Shown: positions 1 to 12,329, counted from the stretch's first letter. The stretch is 64,000 bases of DNA from Maratus speciosus (GCA_963932465.1 OZ010791.1:323659283-323723282), one strand, 5' to 3'. A program made the numbers and translations. Notes: a model not told the origin generated them from the sequence alone.

Positions 1-913
1 GATCACATTGATCTTCAAAGGAGCATGCGTCAATGTATCATATAAAAAGTTTTGTTTATTGAATTGAAACAACAATTCAAGGGTTTTGTCTCTCTACACA
101 ATGAAGTTTGGACCCTTAGGGCAAAAATTTTGAACGGGAACAAAACTTCAGAGGGGATAAATTAAAAATAATAAAAAAAAACTGAGATAAATATCTCACA
201 TATCAAAGGTAAAAGGACAATCCGAGTGTGTGGAGAGACTGGTGACATGATTGGGTAAGTATAACAACCACATTTTTTTTTTAAAGTAAATTCTAACTTT
301 GTATTCCTTACAATGTATCGAGTAGGATCTGAACTGTATGTGTATTGTATGACCTTAACTAATGTTTTAAACATTTAGTGTAACTGCACTAGGTTACTAA
401 TGCTATAAACAAAAATTTTGTGTTATTGTGAAGTTATGTTATTACAAGAACGACATAATATCTTAGACGTGTGTCTTGTCTAAGTGAAGCTTAACCAGAG
501 ATTATATTTAATCTCAAAATTTAATAGAAAACGTGTAATTATGTACATGTAGAAAACCAAAACAAGTGTGATGAAAACAATAAAAACATCATAGGTTTGA
601 AATTTAAAGAAAATGCATGTGAAGGGGTAGCATCCTGTAAACTGGGCATTCTTTGTTGTGAAACAAAGTGATGGTGACATGAAATGTCATGGCATAAAAG
701 AAATATAATAATAATGGAAAAATTAAGAATGTGTTAAAACTTAACCATTTAATACATGTTTAATTTGTGCATATCATGTGAGGTCAAAAGTAGTTCCTGG
801 TATCATGAAAACAAAAAAAAGGAATATCCTAATGTGTAACGTTGAAACCTAGAAACAAAATATTTTCAATTGTGTATAATGTGTGTTTTTTTTTTTTTTT
901 TTTACCAAACAAA
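1..913. other. AT-rich DNA, no gene seen
   Basis: I see no coding region, RNA gene or bounded repeat here. The stretch is AT-rich with homopolymer runs, including an 18-nt-class T run near 886-903. Short open frames at 162-374 and 480-680 on the minus strand are hydrophobic, low-complexity chance frames. Confidence 0.6.
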
Positions 914-1690
914 ATCAATGAACTCAATTGTAAAACAATGAACTAAATTGTAAGTGTATCTCTATGAACCAAAGAAAAAATGTGTATTTCAATGAATGAA
1001 TCAAAGAAAAAGTATTTCACTATGAACTAAAACAGTGTATGTCAGTGAAAGAAAAGGAAAATTTCAACGACTTAGATGTATGTTTGTGAACACAGCAGTC
1101 TAAGTACCTCAATGAACAAATTATGAGCAAGTATTTCACTGACTTAAAGTGTAAAAGTAATACGATGAACTCAAATGTGTGAGAAAAAAAAAAACTTACA
1201 ATGAACTCATGTGTCTAACCAAAAAAAAAAAAAATATTCCAATGAACTGAAGTGTCTACCAAAACAAAAATTGGTATGAACTGATCTGCAAAACAAATCA
1301 CAAGAAAGAAAACAAACTATGAACTAATATGTGTAAGGAAATATTCTATGAACTAAGTATTGTCATGAAACAAAAATGATAGTGCAATTGGTCCCTGAAG
1401 TACACAAAGAATTGACAAAGCTATGAACTCGTGTAAAGTGTATTTTTCTATGAACTCAATGAACTATGAACTCAATGAACTATGAACTCAATGAACTATG
1501 AACTCGTGTAAAGTGTTTTATCTATGAACTCGTGTAAAGTGTATTTTCTATGAACTCAGTGAACTATGAACTCGTGTAAAGTGTTTTATCTATGAACTCG
1601 TGTAAAGTGTGTTTTCTATGAACTCAGTTGTATAGCCTATGAACTCAGTTGTATGACCTATGAACACAAACTCAGTGTGTACATATGGAA
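914..1690. repeat. TATGAACTC minisatellite
   Basis: A degenerate tandem array is built on the word (T)ATGAACTCA/GTGTA. The core at about 1420-1660 has a regular unit of about 26 bp, TATGAACTCGTGTAAAGTG plus a T-rich spacer, alternating with shorter ATGAACTCA units. Flanking units from about 914 are more diverged and more widely spaced. No open frame spans the array. Even core and eroded edges fit local slippage or unequal exchange. Confidence 0.8.
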
Positions 1691-2282
1691 CCAAGAGCAT
1701 TGTATCACAAGTACAAAAAGTTTTCATCTACAGGTAAAACAAATAAACCAAAAAAAAATTGTGCTTTTAAGTAAAGGAAAGTGAAAAAGGATAAAATGTA
1801 ACCAGGAAACGCTACTTGTGTGATGAAATGTAACTAAATAAACTTAACTAAGATTAACAAGTGAAATTATATCCAAATTTCTAAAAAAATAAATCTAAAG
1901 ATGTAACTAGTGTAATGATGAATGTTTAAAGTTGAATTAATGTGTACTCTTTCAGCAAAATCTTCCAAAAAGTGAAAAACATAGTCTGACAACGCGTATC
2001 AGAAACGATTTCACTTTTGTTCCAATTCGACATTCATTTAACTATTTGCCGGCTTAATAATCAAATGAAAAAGCAACCTACAGTACACTTGTGTTTATAA
2101 AAAAAATCTTGAAAGAATTAAGTTAATTTTAAACATCAAATCAGTATGAATAATGCTGTCGAAAACTGACGTATGTAAATGTATAGGAAAATAAAAATTT
2201 TAAAAGGAATGCTGTATATAGTAACTCCTTCACAGTAATGTGTGTTAAATAAAAACGAAAAATGTAAAATGTATGTTACATT

Positions 2283-2283
<1 letters not shown>
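1691..2283. other. AT-rich DNA, no gene seen
   Basis: AT-rich DNA between the minisatellite and the poly(T) tract. No convincing open frame, terminal repeat or RNA motif was seen. Confidence 0.6.

Positions 2284-2327
<44 letters not shown>
2284..2327 (-). repeat. Poly(A) tail of retroelement (poly(T) on plus strand)
   Basis: An uninterrupted run of 44 T on the plus strand, read as a 44-nt poly(A) tail on the minus strand. It lies about 20 nt after the stop codon of the Gag-like frame and has the same polarity, so the two are most simply parts of one reverse-transcribed insertion. No AATAAA lies between stop and tail. The length and purity suggest a fairly recent insertion, because long homopolymers shorten and mutate quickly. 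Confidence 0.75.
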
Positions 2328-2331
<4 letters not shown>

Positions 2332-2348
2332 GAAGCTGTTTGAGATGT

Positions 2349-3467
2349 TTATGGGAATGTATTGCAGTTGTATACTTTTTCTCGCATTTGCTTGATGAAT
2401 ATTTTTAATGATGGACAATAAGGTGCAAAAGCACTGTGGAAAATGTCAAAGTTGGTGTTATTGCTATCATTATTTCTAATGCAATTAATGCATTTTGGAG
2501 GATTTCTACACTGAGGGTCAATGTGTGGCAAAGCACACACCGAGCATCTAATGTCATTATGACAGGAAATTGCAATAAGATCATTGTATACCTGGCACTT
2601 AAAACAACGTTTAACATTTATATATGGTTTAACAGGGTACGGTTTTGATTGTATGATAATTTCCTTATGCTTTAATAATTGCCTAGCATTCTGTGGTGCA
2701 AGCTCAAAGATCCAATTAAAGGACTTACTATGTAGGAGCTTGTACTTTTTAACAAAGTGAAATTCAGGTTCAGGTATATGTATTAAATCTGAAATACCAA
2801 ACAAGATATCAGGAATATTTAAATTTTCAGGGAGGTTAAAAATAATGACACGAATAGGCTTAGGTACATTAAGTTTAGCAGGGGATAAGGACTTTAGAGA
2901 GGGATCACTAATATCTGTAAATTTTTCATTGTGCTTACCTTGAGTGTGCAGGTCGGAGCTAAGATATGTGTCTTTATCATTTTCCAGTTGTGGTAACTTT
3001 TCTTGTTTACACATATAAGAGGGGATAGTTTGTGTAGATTTATCTAGGGCAGATGGAGGGAGTTTGTTGTTGACATCTACCACCTGATCAACCATAGTCT
3101 TACTACCTTTAGTTAGCTTCTTCTTATTTTTCTGTTTGCCTGTGATTTCATGTAATCTCTCCATAAGTTTCTGATTTACAAGAAATAAATTATCTTTATC
3201 CTGTTTTAATTTTGAATAATCATCCTTTAGAACATTAAAGTTTAGTTTAAGCACATGAAAATTGAATTTAATGATCTGAAGGAAATCTATAATATTTTCA
3301 GACATGGATGCAGCATTTTCGGTCTTAAGTAAATTTTGAATAGATGTGGCTTCCATATTAATGGAATCCGAATACCTAAATAATATCTCCTCAAAATAAT
3401 CTACCCATGGAGATACAGAAATGGGGTGATTAAAATCACAAATAGCATTTTCATCATTAGCTGCCAT
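2349..3467 (-). CDS. Gag-like (ORF1) protein of a non-LTR retrotransposon
   Basis: An intact 372-residue frame. Residues about 65-115 are Leu/Lys-rich and likely coiled coil, followed by a basic stretch (KQKNKKK). Residues about 205-286 begin PKPIRVIIFNLP and resemble the PRE_C2HC domain that precedes zinc knuckles in Jockey-type ORF1 proteins. Residues 288-351 hold three Cys clusters. The first, starting CFKCQ, lacks the expected His. The second, CSVCALPHIDPQC, is a complete CCHC knuckle. The third runs from PPKCINC to HSAFAPYCP. Such proteins bind element RNA and assemble ribonucleoprotein particles. No endonuclease or reverse transcriptase frame follows: the stop is about 20 nt before the poly(A) tail. 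It is therefore a Gag-only element, an internally deleted LINE, or a retrocopied ORF1. The ATG at 3465-3467 is the first in frame; transcription is not shown. Confidence 0.85.
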   Translation of the reverse strand: MAANDENAICDFNHPISVSPWVDYFEEILFRYSDSINMEATSIQNLLKTENAASMSENIIDFLQIIKFNFHVLKLNFNVLKDDYSKLKQDKDNLFLVNQKLMERLHEITGKQKNKKKLTKGSKTMVDQVVDVNNKLPPSALDKSTQTIPSYMCKQEKLPQLENDKDTYLSSDLHTQGKHNEKFTDISDPSLKSLSPAKLNVPKPIRVIIFNLPENLNIPDILFGISDLIHIPEPEFHFVKKYKLLHSKSFNWIFELAPQNARQLLKHKEIIIQSKPYPVKPYINVKRCFKCQVYNDLIAISCHNDIRCSVCALPHIDPQCRNPPKCINCIRNNDSNNTNFDIFHSAFAPYCPSLKIFIKQMREKVYNCNTFP

Positions 3468-3470
3468 ATT

Positions 3471-3742
3471 TTAACCCTCTAAGTGTTTGGGGCGTATTAT
3501 TCCGTTCACTAAGCTCCAGGTTTCACACCAATACAAGCAATATTTAGGATAATATAATTCTATTGATTTATGGAATTTTAAATACATTGAAGAATTATTA
3601 ATACTCTTAAGGATTACATTCATATTTGTAATTGAGTTTTTTTTATAATGTTGAAAGAATCATATTTTATTAGCATTTAAAACAAAATGCAAAGAAAACA
3701 ACATTACAATTTTACCCTTTTGCAAGACGCTCGAAGGGTTAA
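3471..3742. mobile_element. Possible TTAA-flanked miniature element
   Basis: A 272-bp segment begins TTAACCCT and ends AGGGTTAA, the pattern of piggyBac-type miniature elements with TTAA target sites. Inverted identity beyond the first 8 bases is weak. It abuts the start codon of the Gag-like frame at a distance of three bases, so it could instead be part of that element's 5' leader. It has no coding capacity. Confidence 0.4.
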
Positions 3743-5640
3743 AATTAGCCTGGTGAAGTGTCTGTTATCTCCAAAATCTTTTTTTTTTATTTTCTGGTGT
3801 TTATATAATTTCTGTTGTTTACTTTTTTTTTGACAGCCAAAATGGAAAAAAGGAGGAATTCTTTTTTTTTTGAGAGAGAGCAACACAAATAATGCAAAAT
3901 AAATAATACTAGTATTTCAAAAAGGTGTATGTATGCAAAAACTCTAGTTATCAGAAATGAAATGCATGCACATAAAATAAAACACAATCAGTTGCATAAA
4001 TAAATTATACACAAAAGAAAAATGAAGGGGGGGGGGGAGGTGTAAAAAAAAATATGAGTGTATCAATCACAACATTTCTGAAAGTTAAATTTCTGTCAAC
4101 ATCCAGTTGGATTAAAGTTTCCGAAATTCAATAAAATAAAAAAACAGGTAATTAAATTGTAATTCAGGTTTAAAATACAAAAAAAAAAAAAAACAAACAA
4201 GGTCAGAGTCGAGCTGAGAGTAATTGTGCTGAGAGTCATGCTGAGAGTAATTGTGCAAATGTCACACACAAATGAAAATGTGCAAATGTTGTGAGCGAAA
4301 TATGCACATATTTATATAAAAATATCCAATACTGCAAAACTTGGAGCAGAGAACTTCTTTGTTGCCTATCGGCGGAATAAGTGTACTTTCAAAGTATGCC
4401 AGTGGGGCTAAAGGGTTAAACTCTAGATTTTTGAATGCATAAAAATCATTTTTACGAAAAAGGAAACATAGCATGTTTATGTAAATTCACGTAAGAGAAA
4501 AAAAAATATGAGAAGTTTGTCATGATTAAACCATAAAAACATTATAAGTGAAATATTAATAAAAGTATAATAATTTTTATCATTTTAACTGCAAAAAGTA
4601 CTTAAAAAAACAAACAAACAAACAAACGCAGCTTGGAAGAAGATAATAAGGAGCTAATATGCTATCACTGTTAAAAATATTATAAAAAATAGTTCAGAAG
4701 TGATTTCTCCTTTCAAGCTGACAAATCAACAAACTTATGAAAATCCAAATGGTAAAAGTACAAGTATGAATAGGGAACCATAACATGGATAGAAACTGAT
4801 AATATTTACTGATATTGAAAAGAAAGAAAAAAAAGGTTATAACAATTTAGAGTAAATAATTTAATGTAAACGTATTCCCTGTTCATACTTACATGCAAAC
4901 TGTGTTTCTTTTTTTTGTAGAACGTATTGTGACACAAGTGTTTGTGGCTTTATGAATTTGATGACCTAGTATGTCATTTTTTGTAGGGAGCATTCATTTG
5001 GAGTACAAAAACAGAGCGATGCGAAAACAACGCTTGTTTTTTTTTAAGAAAAAAAGGTAAAATAAAAAGATTTTAGTGACAATTTGCAACGGAAAAGAAA
5101 TTAAAACAAAAATATCATTAACGTCCTATTTTCGTACTCTGAATGCTATAAAAATGTTGAATGATAGATGACACAACGTGTGCAGTGTGATTTAGTACAC
5201 TTTTTTTTTAATGCAGAGTGGTTTCTTTTTTTAACTGAAGCATGGTCATCAGTAGGTAATTTTCTTTTTTTTTTTTATATTGCTGAAACACACCACTAAA
5301 AGGAGGAAAAATATTATTCCTCATAATCACTGCACACTGAATGAATTTGAAGAACTGTTTTAAAAAATTGTGAATATTAGCATAGACACAAAAATAATTG
5401 GAAAAATTTCACAATTGTCTTGAACACTAGGACACTTTCGCGAAATTATATTTCTTTTTTTTTTTTTAGCATATTTCACTGTGTTGTCACCAAATCTGTG
5501 GGATTCCTGGACACTTTGCACTGGAAATATTAATGACAAGATCACCAAACAAAGCGAAACGGCGCACAATTCCTGGACTTGTTGCACTGAGAACTTTGTT
5601 TAAAATTTGTGTTACTTGTGCGGATAATTCATACCACAGC
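3743..5640. other. AT-rich low-complexity DNA, no gene seen
   Basis: Many A/T homopolymers, a G run near 4027-4036, and a short local repeat of GCTGAGAGTAATTGTGC at about 4213-4257. The word AGGGTTAA at about 4413-4420 looks like one end of a TTAA-type element, but I found no partner. Small open frames here have no recognisable domains. Confidence 0.5.
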
Positions 5641-6700
5641 TAGGTGCGGACTTTTCACAAAACATTTCCCTTTTGGGAAACTATGGAGCAGATGGCACTT
5701 TTTCTTTTCACAAAACATTTCACACTAAAATTATTTTCACTCACGCTGGTAGCACGAACACGTTTGCTTGAAGGTTGAAGATCACGCACAAAAAACAGAA
5801 ACTGTCTTGATTTTTGTTTGACGAAGCCACAACTTCACGCAGGGAAACAAGTGACGCAGGTGTGATATTTCGTAGAAAATAGAACTGCTGGAGGAGGCGA
5901 CGTCGTTCGATGACCCCGTTGGAGCATCGCAGTGTAAATCTTGCTTTTCGTTAGGCTAGTGTAAAGTCGGGAGAAAAAGGCACTCTCCAAATCCGTTGGG
6001 GTAGCGAGAAAGGGAAATCCCCTGAAGTTGACATCGGCGAACGCACAGAGTAGGGCAGCCGGAACTCCCGTGGGGAAAAAAGGTCTGACAGCTTTTCGCG
6101 TCGTAGGTAAAGGATGATACGGAAGGAACGATACTTCTCCTCGTATTTTTTTTTTTTTTATTACTGTTGGAGAAAAAAAAAATTTGGGCAATGGCGCCAA
6201 TTTGTATAGAGGAGATTTATTATTAGAGAGTCCAGGTTCGTGGATGAATGAAAAAAAAAACTCCAACACGAGGATTTCGAGGACTTACTTCTTTATTATG
6301 AAACTCTTTAAGAGAAGGGCCATGATGGTACAATGGAGGGGAGAAGTCACAGACGAGACTGCCCGACGGGGCAGCCCCCGAAGGGCAGAGAGCCGAGGTC
6401 TGTCACACTCAAGTTCAGAGGCAGTAGTGGAAAAATATTCATTACAATCACTCACTCATTGGCGAGATGAATAGCAACATCTGTACTGTATTGGCGATGA
6501 ATATTGGTGGCGTGGACAAAGGAATCAGAGGCATCTCGAAGTATTACATAGAATTCAAACTTACGCCATGGCGAGCCATTTATGGTTACACGTGTCCTAA
6601 CATTCTTGCGGTAAGGGAAAGTGGTTAGAGAAATAGGAACACGTGATTTTTAGATGCACGTTACAGATCTAAGTGCAGCTGCAAATTAGTCAGCAATGGG
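5641..6700. other. GC-richer unresolved block, possible retroelement leader
   Basis: This block is distinctly less AT-rich than its surroundings, especially 5870-6450. On the minus strand an AATAAA-containing segment at about 6300 is followed by a run ending in ATACA and then TTGGCGCC at about 6191-6198, an arrangement reminiscent of an LTR end and primer-binding site. No second LTR, gag or pol was found, and the bases after TGGCGCC do not look like a good tRNA complement. Overlapping frames on both strands (5835-6269 minus, 6184-6474 plus) have no recognisable domain. The identity is unresolved. Confidence 0.3.
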
Positions 6701-6973
6701 CATATGGTTTGTATCCGACAGAGTACAAGGGTGAGAATTGAATACTAATGCAAGCCCAGAGGCTGGGAAAATATGCATTAGATAACGTTGGCTGCAAAGC
6801 GAAAAGAGATTCATTTGTATTTTATTATTTTACTTTATTTCAATGGAAAATAACTGCGGTTAAGATCTTTTTCTATCGTGTGAATTTGAAAGACAGAAAA
6901 AGGAACCGAGATAAATGATGTCTGCATTTGAAAAGAACTTTAAAAAGTAAAAGCGAAACTTACAGTAGTGAGA

Positions 6974-7140
6974 GGGGGGGGGGGGGGAGAATGACTAAAG
7001 ACATATGAAATTAACTCTAAAATGTCAAACTTAAACTAAATATTTTATTTGAAGGGGGGGGGGGGGGAGAATAATGACAATTTATACTAAACCAGTAAAG
7101 TTAAAAGTTGATTTTTTGAGGGGAAAGGAGGAATAATGAA
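6974..7140. repeat. G-tract tandem repeat, ~80 bp period
   Basis: Two units 80 bp apart each carry a 14-nt G run followed by AGAATRA (6974-6987 and 7054-7067). A third, degenerate unit with GAGGGGAAAGGAGG begins near 7118. No coding capacity. Confidence 0.6.
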
Positions 7141-8700
7141 TATATAACGGTAAAGCCGTTATAGGAGGCAGAATTAAATATCAGAAAATACGCTTTTATA
7201 ACAAATAATATTTATGAAGAACATTTTCATGCTACATTTGTTTATGGAAGTTTAATTTAAATAAATAATTTTTTAAACTATATATTTGTTGCATACATAT
7301 ATTTAATTAAATTTAACTATCGTATTATACTTAGAACAAAATTTAAATAGATTATAGTTGCTTCAAACACAAAATTAAGGTCCGATTCTGAGCACTGTAT
7401 ATTTGATATTGTTAGTGTCGAAAACAACAATAGAGTAGTATTGTTGCCACGAAAACAACGATTTATTGAATATCGAATTGTATAAGGAGAGCTTTCTTAA
7501 TTTGGCAGTTGCTATAAAAATACACTTAGAACTTATCAGCCAGTGAAACAGTGTAAAATTAAATAACTTCAGAAACACATAGCTTGTATTTAAGTATTGC
7601 GCGGCAGCGCAGTACTTATTTATTTCCAGTGTCACTTCTCAATGTTAATTTAACATGGAAAGGCCTATGGAGATCATAACTTTTTCATTTTTTCTTCCCG
7701 TCTTTTTGTCCCTGATGCCACTCATTTTTTATTCTTTACTAATTCTAATGATATTATAAATTTAAAGTGTAAAAACGTTTGCCTGACATAAGGGTGAAAA
7801 CGAATGGTAAAATGCCTTTGCATATGGGTGGATTATAATCCAGAAAGAAACATGGGCCAATTTTTGTTTACATTATTCAATTATTTTTCTTAATAATTCC
7901 AATTTTCGCTTTTTTCATTGAAAATCAACGGACATTTTTTCATAGAAAATGTAACATTTTTACTTCATTGTTGCAAAAATTTCAAAAGCCGTAATAATAT
8001 TTTATTTCTTTTTAGGTGAAAGATTTTCACGTGAAATATTAAATTGAGCTATTTTTTTTTTATAAATTAAAAAGGTGAATATGGCGTCATAGTGGAAATA
8101 ACAAGGATATTTTCAGAATAAATTTTTGCTTTGGTCAAGTTTAAATTTTAGTAAAAAGTTTCTAATGGATAGCTATTTTTACGCAGGTAGCGAACATAGT
8201 GGGGAATTCATAACTTAAATTTTAAAATGTATTTTTTTTTCTGAAAGGAGAACTATTTATACCCCAAGTTAAACTTAGGTAATAATTTTCTGATGTGTTT
8301 ACATCACCCCTTGGGAGAGATTAAGGTTTAAAAATTTAAGTAAAACATTTATTTTTTATTTTTTACTGTATCACAGCTATAATATTGTTAAATATTAACA
8401 GTAAGGATTCAACACAATTTACATTTACATTCATAGCGTTCCTGAGTGGGAAATAGGGTATCTAAATTTAAATGAAGTTAATTTTTTATGATTTGATTAT
8501 AGATTTTTTATGTTCAGATTGGAAGTTTTTGTCCAAAGTACCGCAACCTGCTTTAGTACAGCGGTGAAGCATTTTGAATTACACACTGATAAACTGCAGC
8601 CCACATTGTGATGCAATACCGCATACATCAAAGCCTGATGATGATACGCTCTATTAATTTTGAAATGCGTTCGTCTGAGTGCAGTAGTTATTGAAAAACT
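7141..8700. other. AT-rich DNA, no gene seen
   Basis: No supported gene or bounded repeat. Short frames (7375-7635 and 8497-8736, minus) lack domain signatures. Confidence 0.5.
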
Positions 8701-8705
8701 TGACC

Positions 8706-9306
8706 ATATTAAACAAAAATATAATTTGAAGAACAAATTAAAAAAACAAAATTTATTTCCTATATTGTTTAAGCCAGAGAAAGGACAGATATTAAATTAT
8801 TTCATTCAATTAGTTCTACATTTAATGTTAAATTTTTGTAACAAATTAGTTAAGCCAATTGAAGATTAAAAAATAAAAATAAAATTCATACAATATGATA
8901 CTTAAAACACCCTAAAAAATAGATTCCGTTCAAATGAAATCGAAATAAATCTTAGACTTCTTCCATTTTTAATTGAAAATATTTGTTTTATGTTTATGAC
9001 AATTGTGCATAAAATGATAAGATGCATGCAAAATACAAAACTTAGAAAAAAGTCTAAGGTTTATTTCGATTTCATTTGAACGCAATCTAATTTTTTAGGG
9101 TGTTTTAAGTATCATATTGTATGAATTTTATTTTTATTTTTTAATCTTCAATTGGCTTAACTAACTTGTTACAAAAATTTAACATTAAACGTAGAACTAA
9201 TTGAATGAAATAATTTAATGTCTGTCCTTTCTCGGGCTTAAACAATATAGGAAATATATATATATTTTTTAATTTGTTCGTCAAATTATGTTTTTGTTTA
9301 ATATAT
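8706..9306. repeat. Long inverted repeat (foldback)
   Basis: The left arm at about 8706-8965 is matched in inverse orientation by about 9043-9306, with a ~77-bp spacer. Landmarks are CACCCTAAAAAATAGATT against AATTTTTTAGGGTG, and CAATTGAAGATTAAAAAAT against its complement. Arms differ at scattered positions and by a short AT insertion in the right arm. A transcript would form a ~260-bp stem. No terminal motif or target duplication could be fixed, so the family is unknown. Confidence 0.8.
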
Positions 9307-9931
9307 TCTATAAGCGTAAAGAAAAATTATAAACTCTTTCATCGTTTAAGTTTAAATTCATAAAGCACTGCGCACTTAAACACTCATTTTACTAGCAATT
9401 TCAAAATGCATTAAAATCGCTTGCATTTGGCGAAGGAAAATGTTACTCGCCAAATTGCGAGACGCGTTCATCTTTTCGCGCTAAATATTCGAAGATATTT
9501 TTTTTTTACAAACTTTCTTCTTGTATTCCGGCGATAAGTTTGACAGATCCTTTATCATATACTTAAATAGTCTCATCAGCATTTTTTCCTTAAGGCCTTC
9601 CTTGATAGCAATTATTGTAAAAAATGAGTTACAAATTATATTTTAAACAAATATTGAATATTTAAGTTCATTATTTTTTTTTAAAAATAAAGAAATGTGA
9701 GAATACATATTATTAAAACCAAGATAACTGTTTATAAATTAATATATGTAAAATTTCTTTTTCTAAATATCAAGCATTTTTCCCCCTTAGATTAAAAATT
9801 TTATTCCTTGCACAAAAGTTTTGGTGTCATTATTATCTTATATTAATAGTCAAATATCCACATTTCACATGCAATAACTTAAAATTTTAAAACTTTAGTT
9901 CCTTTATTCCTTTACAAGTAAATACACGAAT
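9307..9931. other. AT-rich DNA, no gene seen
   Basis: No coding region. A short inverted motif (TTTGGCGAAGG and CGCCAAATTGCG) lies at about 9428-9462. Otherwise unremarkable. Confidence 0.5.
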
Positions 9932-11362
9932 TAAGTTAATCTTTTTCAACTAATTGGCAAACTAAATTTCAACTAATTTAGTTTATTAGCAGAAATCTTT
10001 TGATACAAAATTATAACCAAGCAATTTATGCTATGCCTTATAAACGAAAGTTTATTACAAATAAATGTATATCCTAAAGCCGTGGGGACATTAAAATATT
10101 TTTTCAAGAAACAACATTTATAACGTAACAGAAATCGCTTACTTAAAAAGCCTATTGAATAAAAAATACAGTTTTAACTCTTCAAATATTGTTCTGTTAT
10201 ATTTAATGCCATATTTAAATCTTTTTTAGCATTCTTTTTCGATCTTGTAATCTAATAACTGCTAGACTATGACCATTGTCGTAAGAAATGAAAAGGAAAA
10301 AAAAAATCGTAACTTTCGATACCAATATTTGTAATGGTGACGGGTCACGCATTTTCTTCATTAAGACAAGGATTTCTCACAGATTACAACAAAAGTTATG
10401 TCTTATCGACAACCCCAGTTTTATTAAGCCTGTCATCTTTGCATTAAATTGACATTTCCATCTGTATTCTTTATATGCAGCATATGCTCTCTAAAACATT
10501 TTTTTTTTTTTTTTTTTATTAAATTATTTGTGCATGTTTAATGGTAATGACGAATTAGAAAGCGTCCAGTTCCGTAAACAGAGAAATTTTGTCTTTCTAT
10601 AATGTTTCGATTTTTACGTTGAACACATTGAATTAATACTTCAAAAAAGTTTAGACTATTAGATATATTGTGTTTCACCATACTTTGTGTAACTTTGTTC
10701 GTATAGTGCGTCGAAAAATATTTATTAATTTAATCTTTTCAACTAATTGGCTGTAGTGTATTAGCAGAAAACTTTTAATACAAGATGATGACCAAGCAAT
10801 TTTTGCCATGCGTTATAAATGAAAGTTTATTACGAATAAATATATTTCCTAGAGCCATGGGAACATTACAATATATTATCAAGAAATAACATCTAAAATG
10901 TAAGAGCAATAGTTTACTTAATAAGCCTATTGAACAAAAAATACACTTTTAACACTTTAATATGGTTCTTTCATATTTAATCCTATATTTAAATCTGTTT
11001 AGCATCCTTTTCCGATCTTGTAATCTTCTAATAACTGCTAGAATATGACCATTGTCGTAAGAAATGAAAAGGAAAAAAAGACGTATCTTTAGATACCAAT
11101 ATTTTTTTTATGGATATGGGTTATCCATTTTCTTCATTAAGACAAGGATTTCTCACAGATTGCTACAAAACTTATCGACAAATATAGTTTTATTAAGCCT
11201 GTCATCTTTGCGTTAAATTGACATTTCCACCTGTATACTTTATGTTCAGCATTATGCACTCTAAAACAGTTTTTTTTTTAAATTATTTATATTTATTTAA
11301 CGATAATGCCGGATTAGATAATGTTCAGTTTCGTAAACATAAAAATCTTGTCTTTCTGCAAT

Positions 11363-11500
11363 ATCAAATTAACTTAATATTTGCTGAAAGTGATAAAAAT
11401 ACACTGTAGATCGAAATATGTCGATCTGAATAAATTAAGGTATTTATTTGCCTTGTAAATGGATTTTTATCACTTTTAGCAAATATTAAGTTAATTTGAT
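11363..11500. mobile_element. Palindromic miniature element in tandem unit 2
   Basis: A 138-bp hairpin element. ATCAAATTAACTTAATATTT begins the left arm and the complementary sequence ends it, giving ~37-bp near-perfect arms. The central part contains another small palindrome (GATCGAAATATGTCGATC). Units 1 and 3 lack it at the corresponding place, so it is an insertion that came after the tandem duplication, or into one unit only. Confidence 0.7.
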
Positions 11501-12329
11501 TTTTGCAAGTGGCTCTCATATACAATTTTATTTCTATAATTTTTTTATGTTTACGTTGAGTATATTAATTTGAAACGTGTCAAAAGTTTAGCCTGTTAGG
11601 TGTATTACGTTGCACCTTCTTTGTGTAAATTTGTTTATAAAGGTTGTCAAAAATGTTTATTAAATTAATATTTTCAACCAATTGACTATAGATTATTAGC
11701 AGAAAACTTTGATTAAAAAATGATGACCAAGTAATTTATTCTATGCCTTATAAACTAAAATTTATTACAAATATATATATTTCCTGGAGCCATGGGAATA
11801 TTAAAATATATTCGCAAAAGTCAACATCTAAAACGTAACGTCAATAGTTTACTTAAAAAAACCTATTGAAAAAAAATACACTTTTAACTCTTGAAATATT
11901 GTTCTGTCATATTTAATGCTATATTTAAATCTTTTTTAGCATTCTTTTTCGATCTTGTAATCTTCTAATAACTGCTAGACTATGGCCATTGTCGTAAGAA
12001 ATGAAAAGGAAAAATATCGTAACTTTTCATACCAATATTTGTTATGGTGATGGGTCACGCATTTCCATCATTAAGACAAGGATTTCTCACAGATTACAAC
12101 AAAACTTATATCCTTATCGACAAACACAGTTTTATTAAGCCTGTCATCTTTGCATTAAATTGACATTTCCATCTGTATACTTTATGTGCAGCATTATGCA
12201 CTCTAAAGCATTTTTTGTGCAAAAGTGGTTTTGTTTTCAAATTATTTATGCGTATTTAACGATATTGACGGATTAGAAAATGTCCAATTCCGTAAACATA
12301 GAAATTTTGAATATTAAATACTTTAATTT

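Noticed and set aside
2284..3467. A HeT-A-type telomeric element
   Set aside because: Gag-only organisation is suggestive, but there is no head-to-tail array, no long 3' region and no telomeric context. The claim cannot be supported.
4262..4474. TTAA element ending AGGGTTAA at about 4413
   Set aside because: No matching TTAACCC end was found within a plausible distance, so only one end-like word is present.
5835..6269. 144-residue minus-strand frame
   Set aside because: It spans homopolymer runs and the proposed LTR-like boundary, and lacks a domain. Its length is explained by the locally higher GC.
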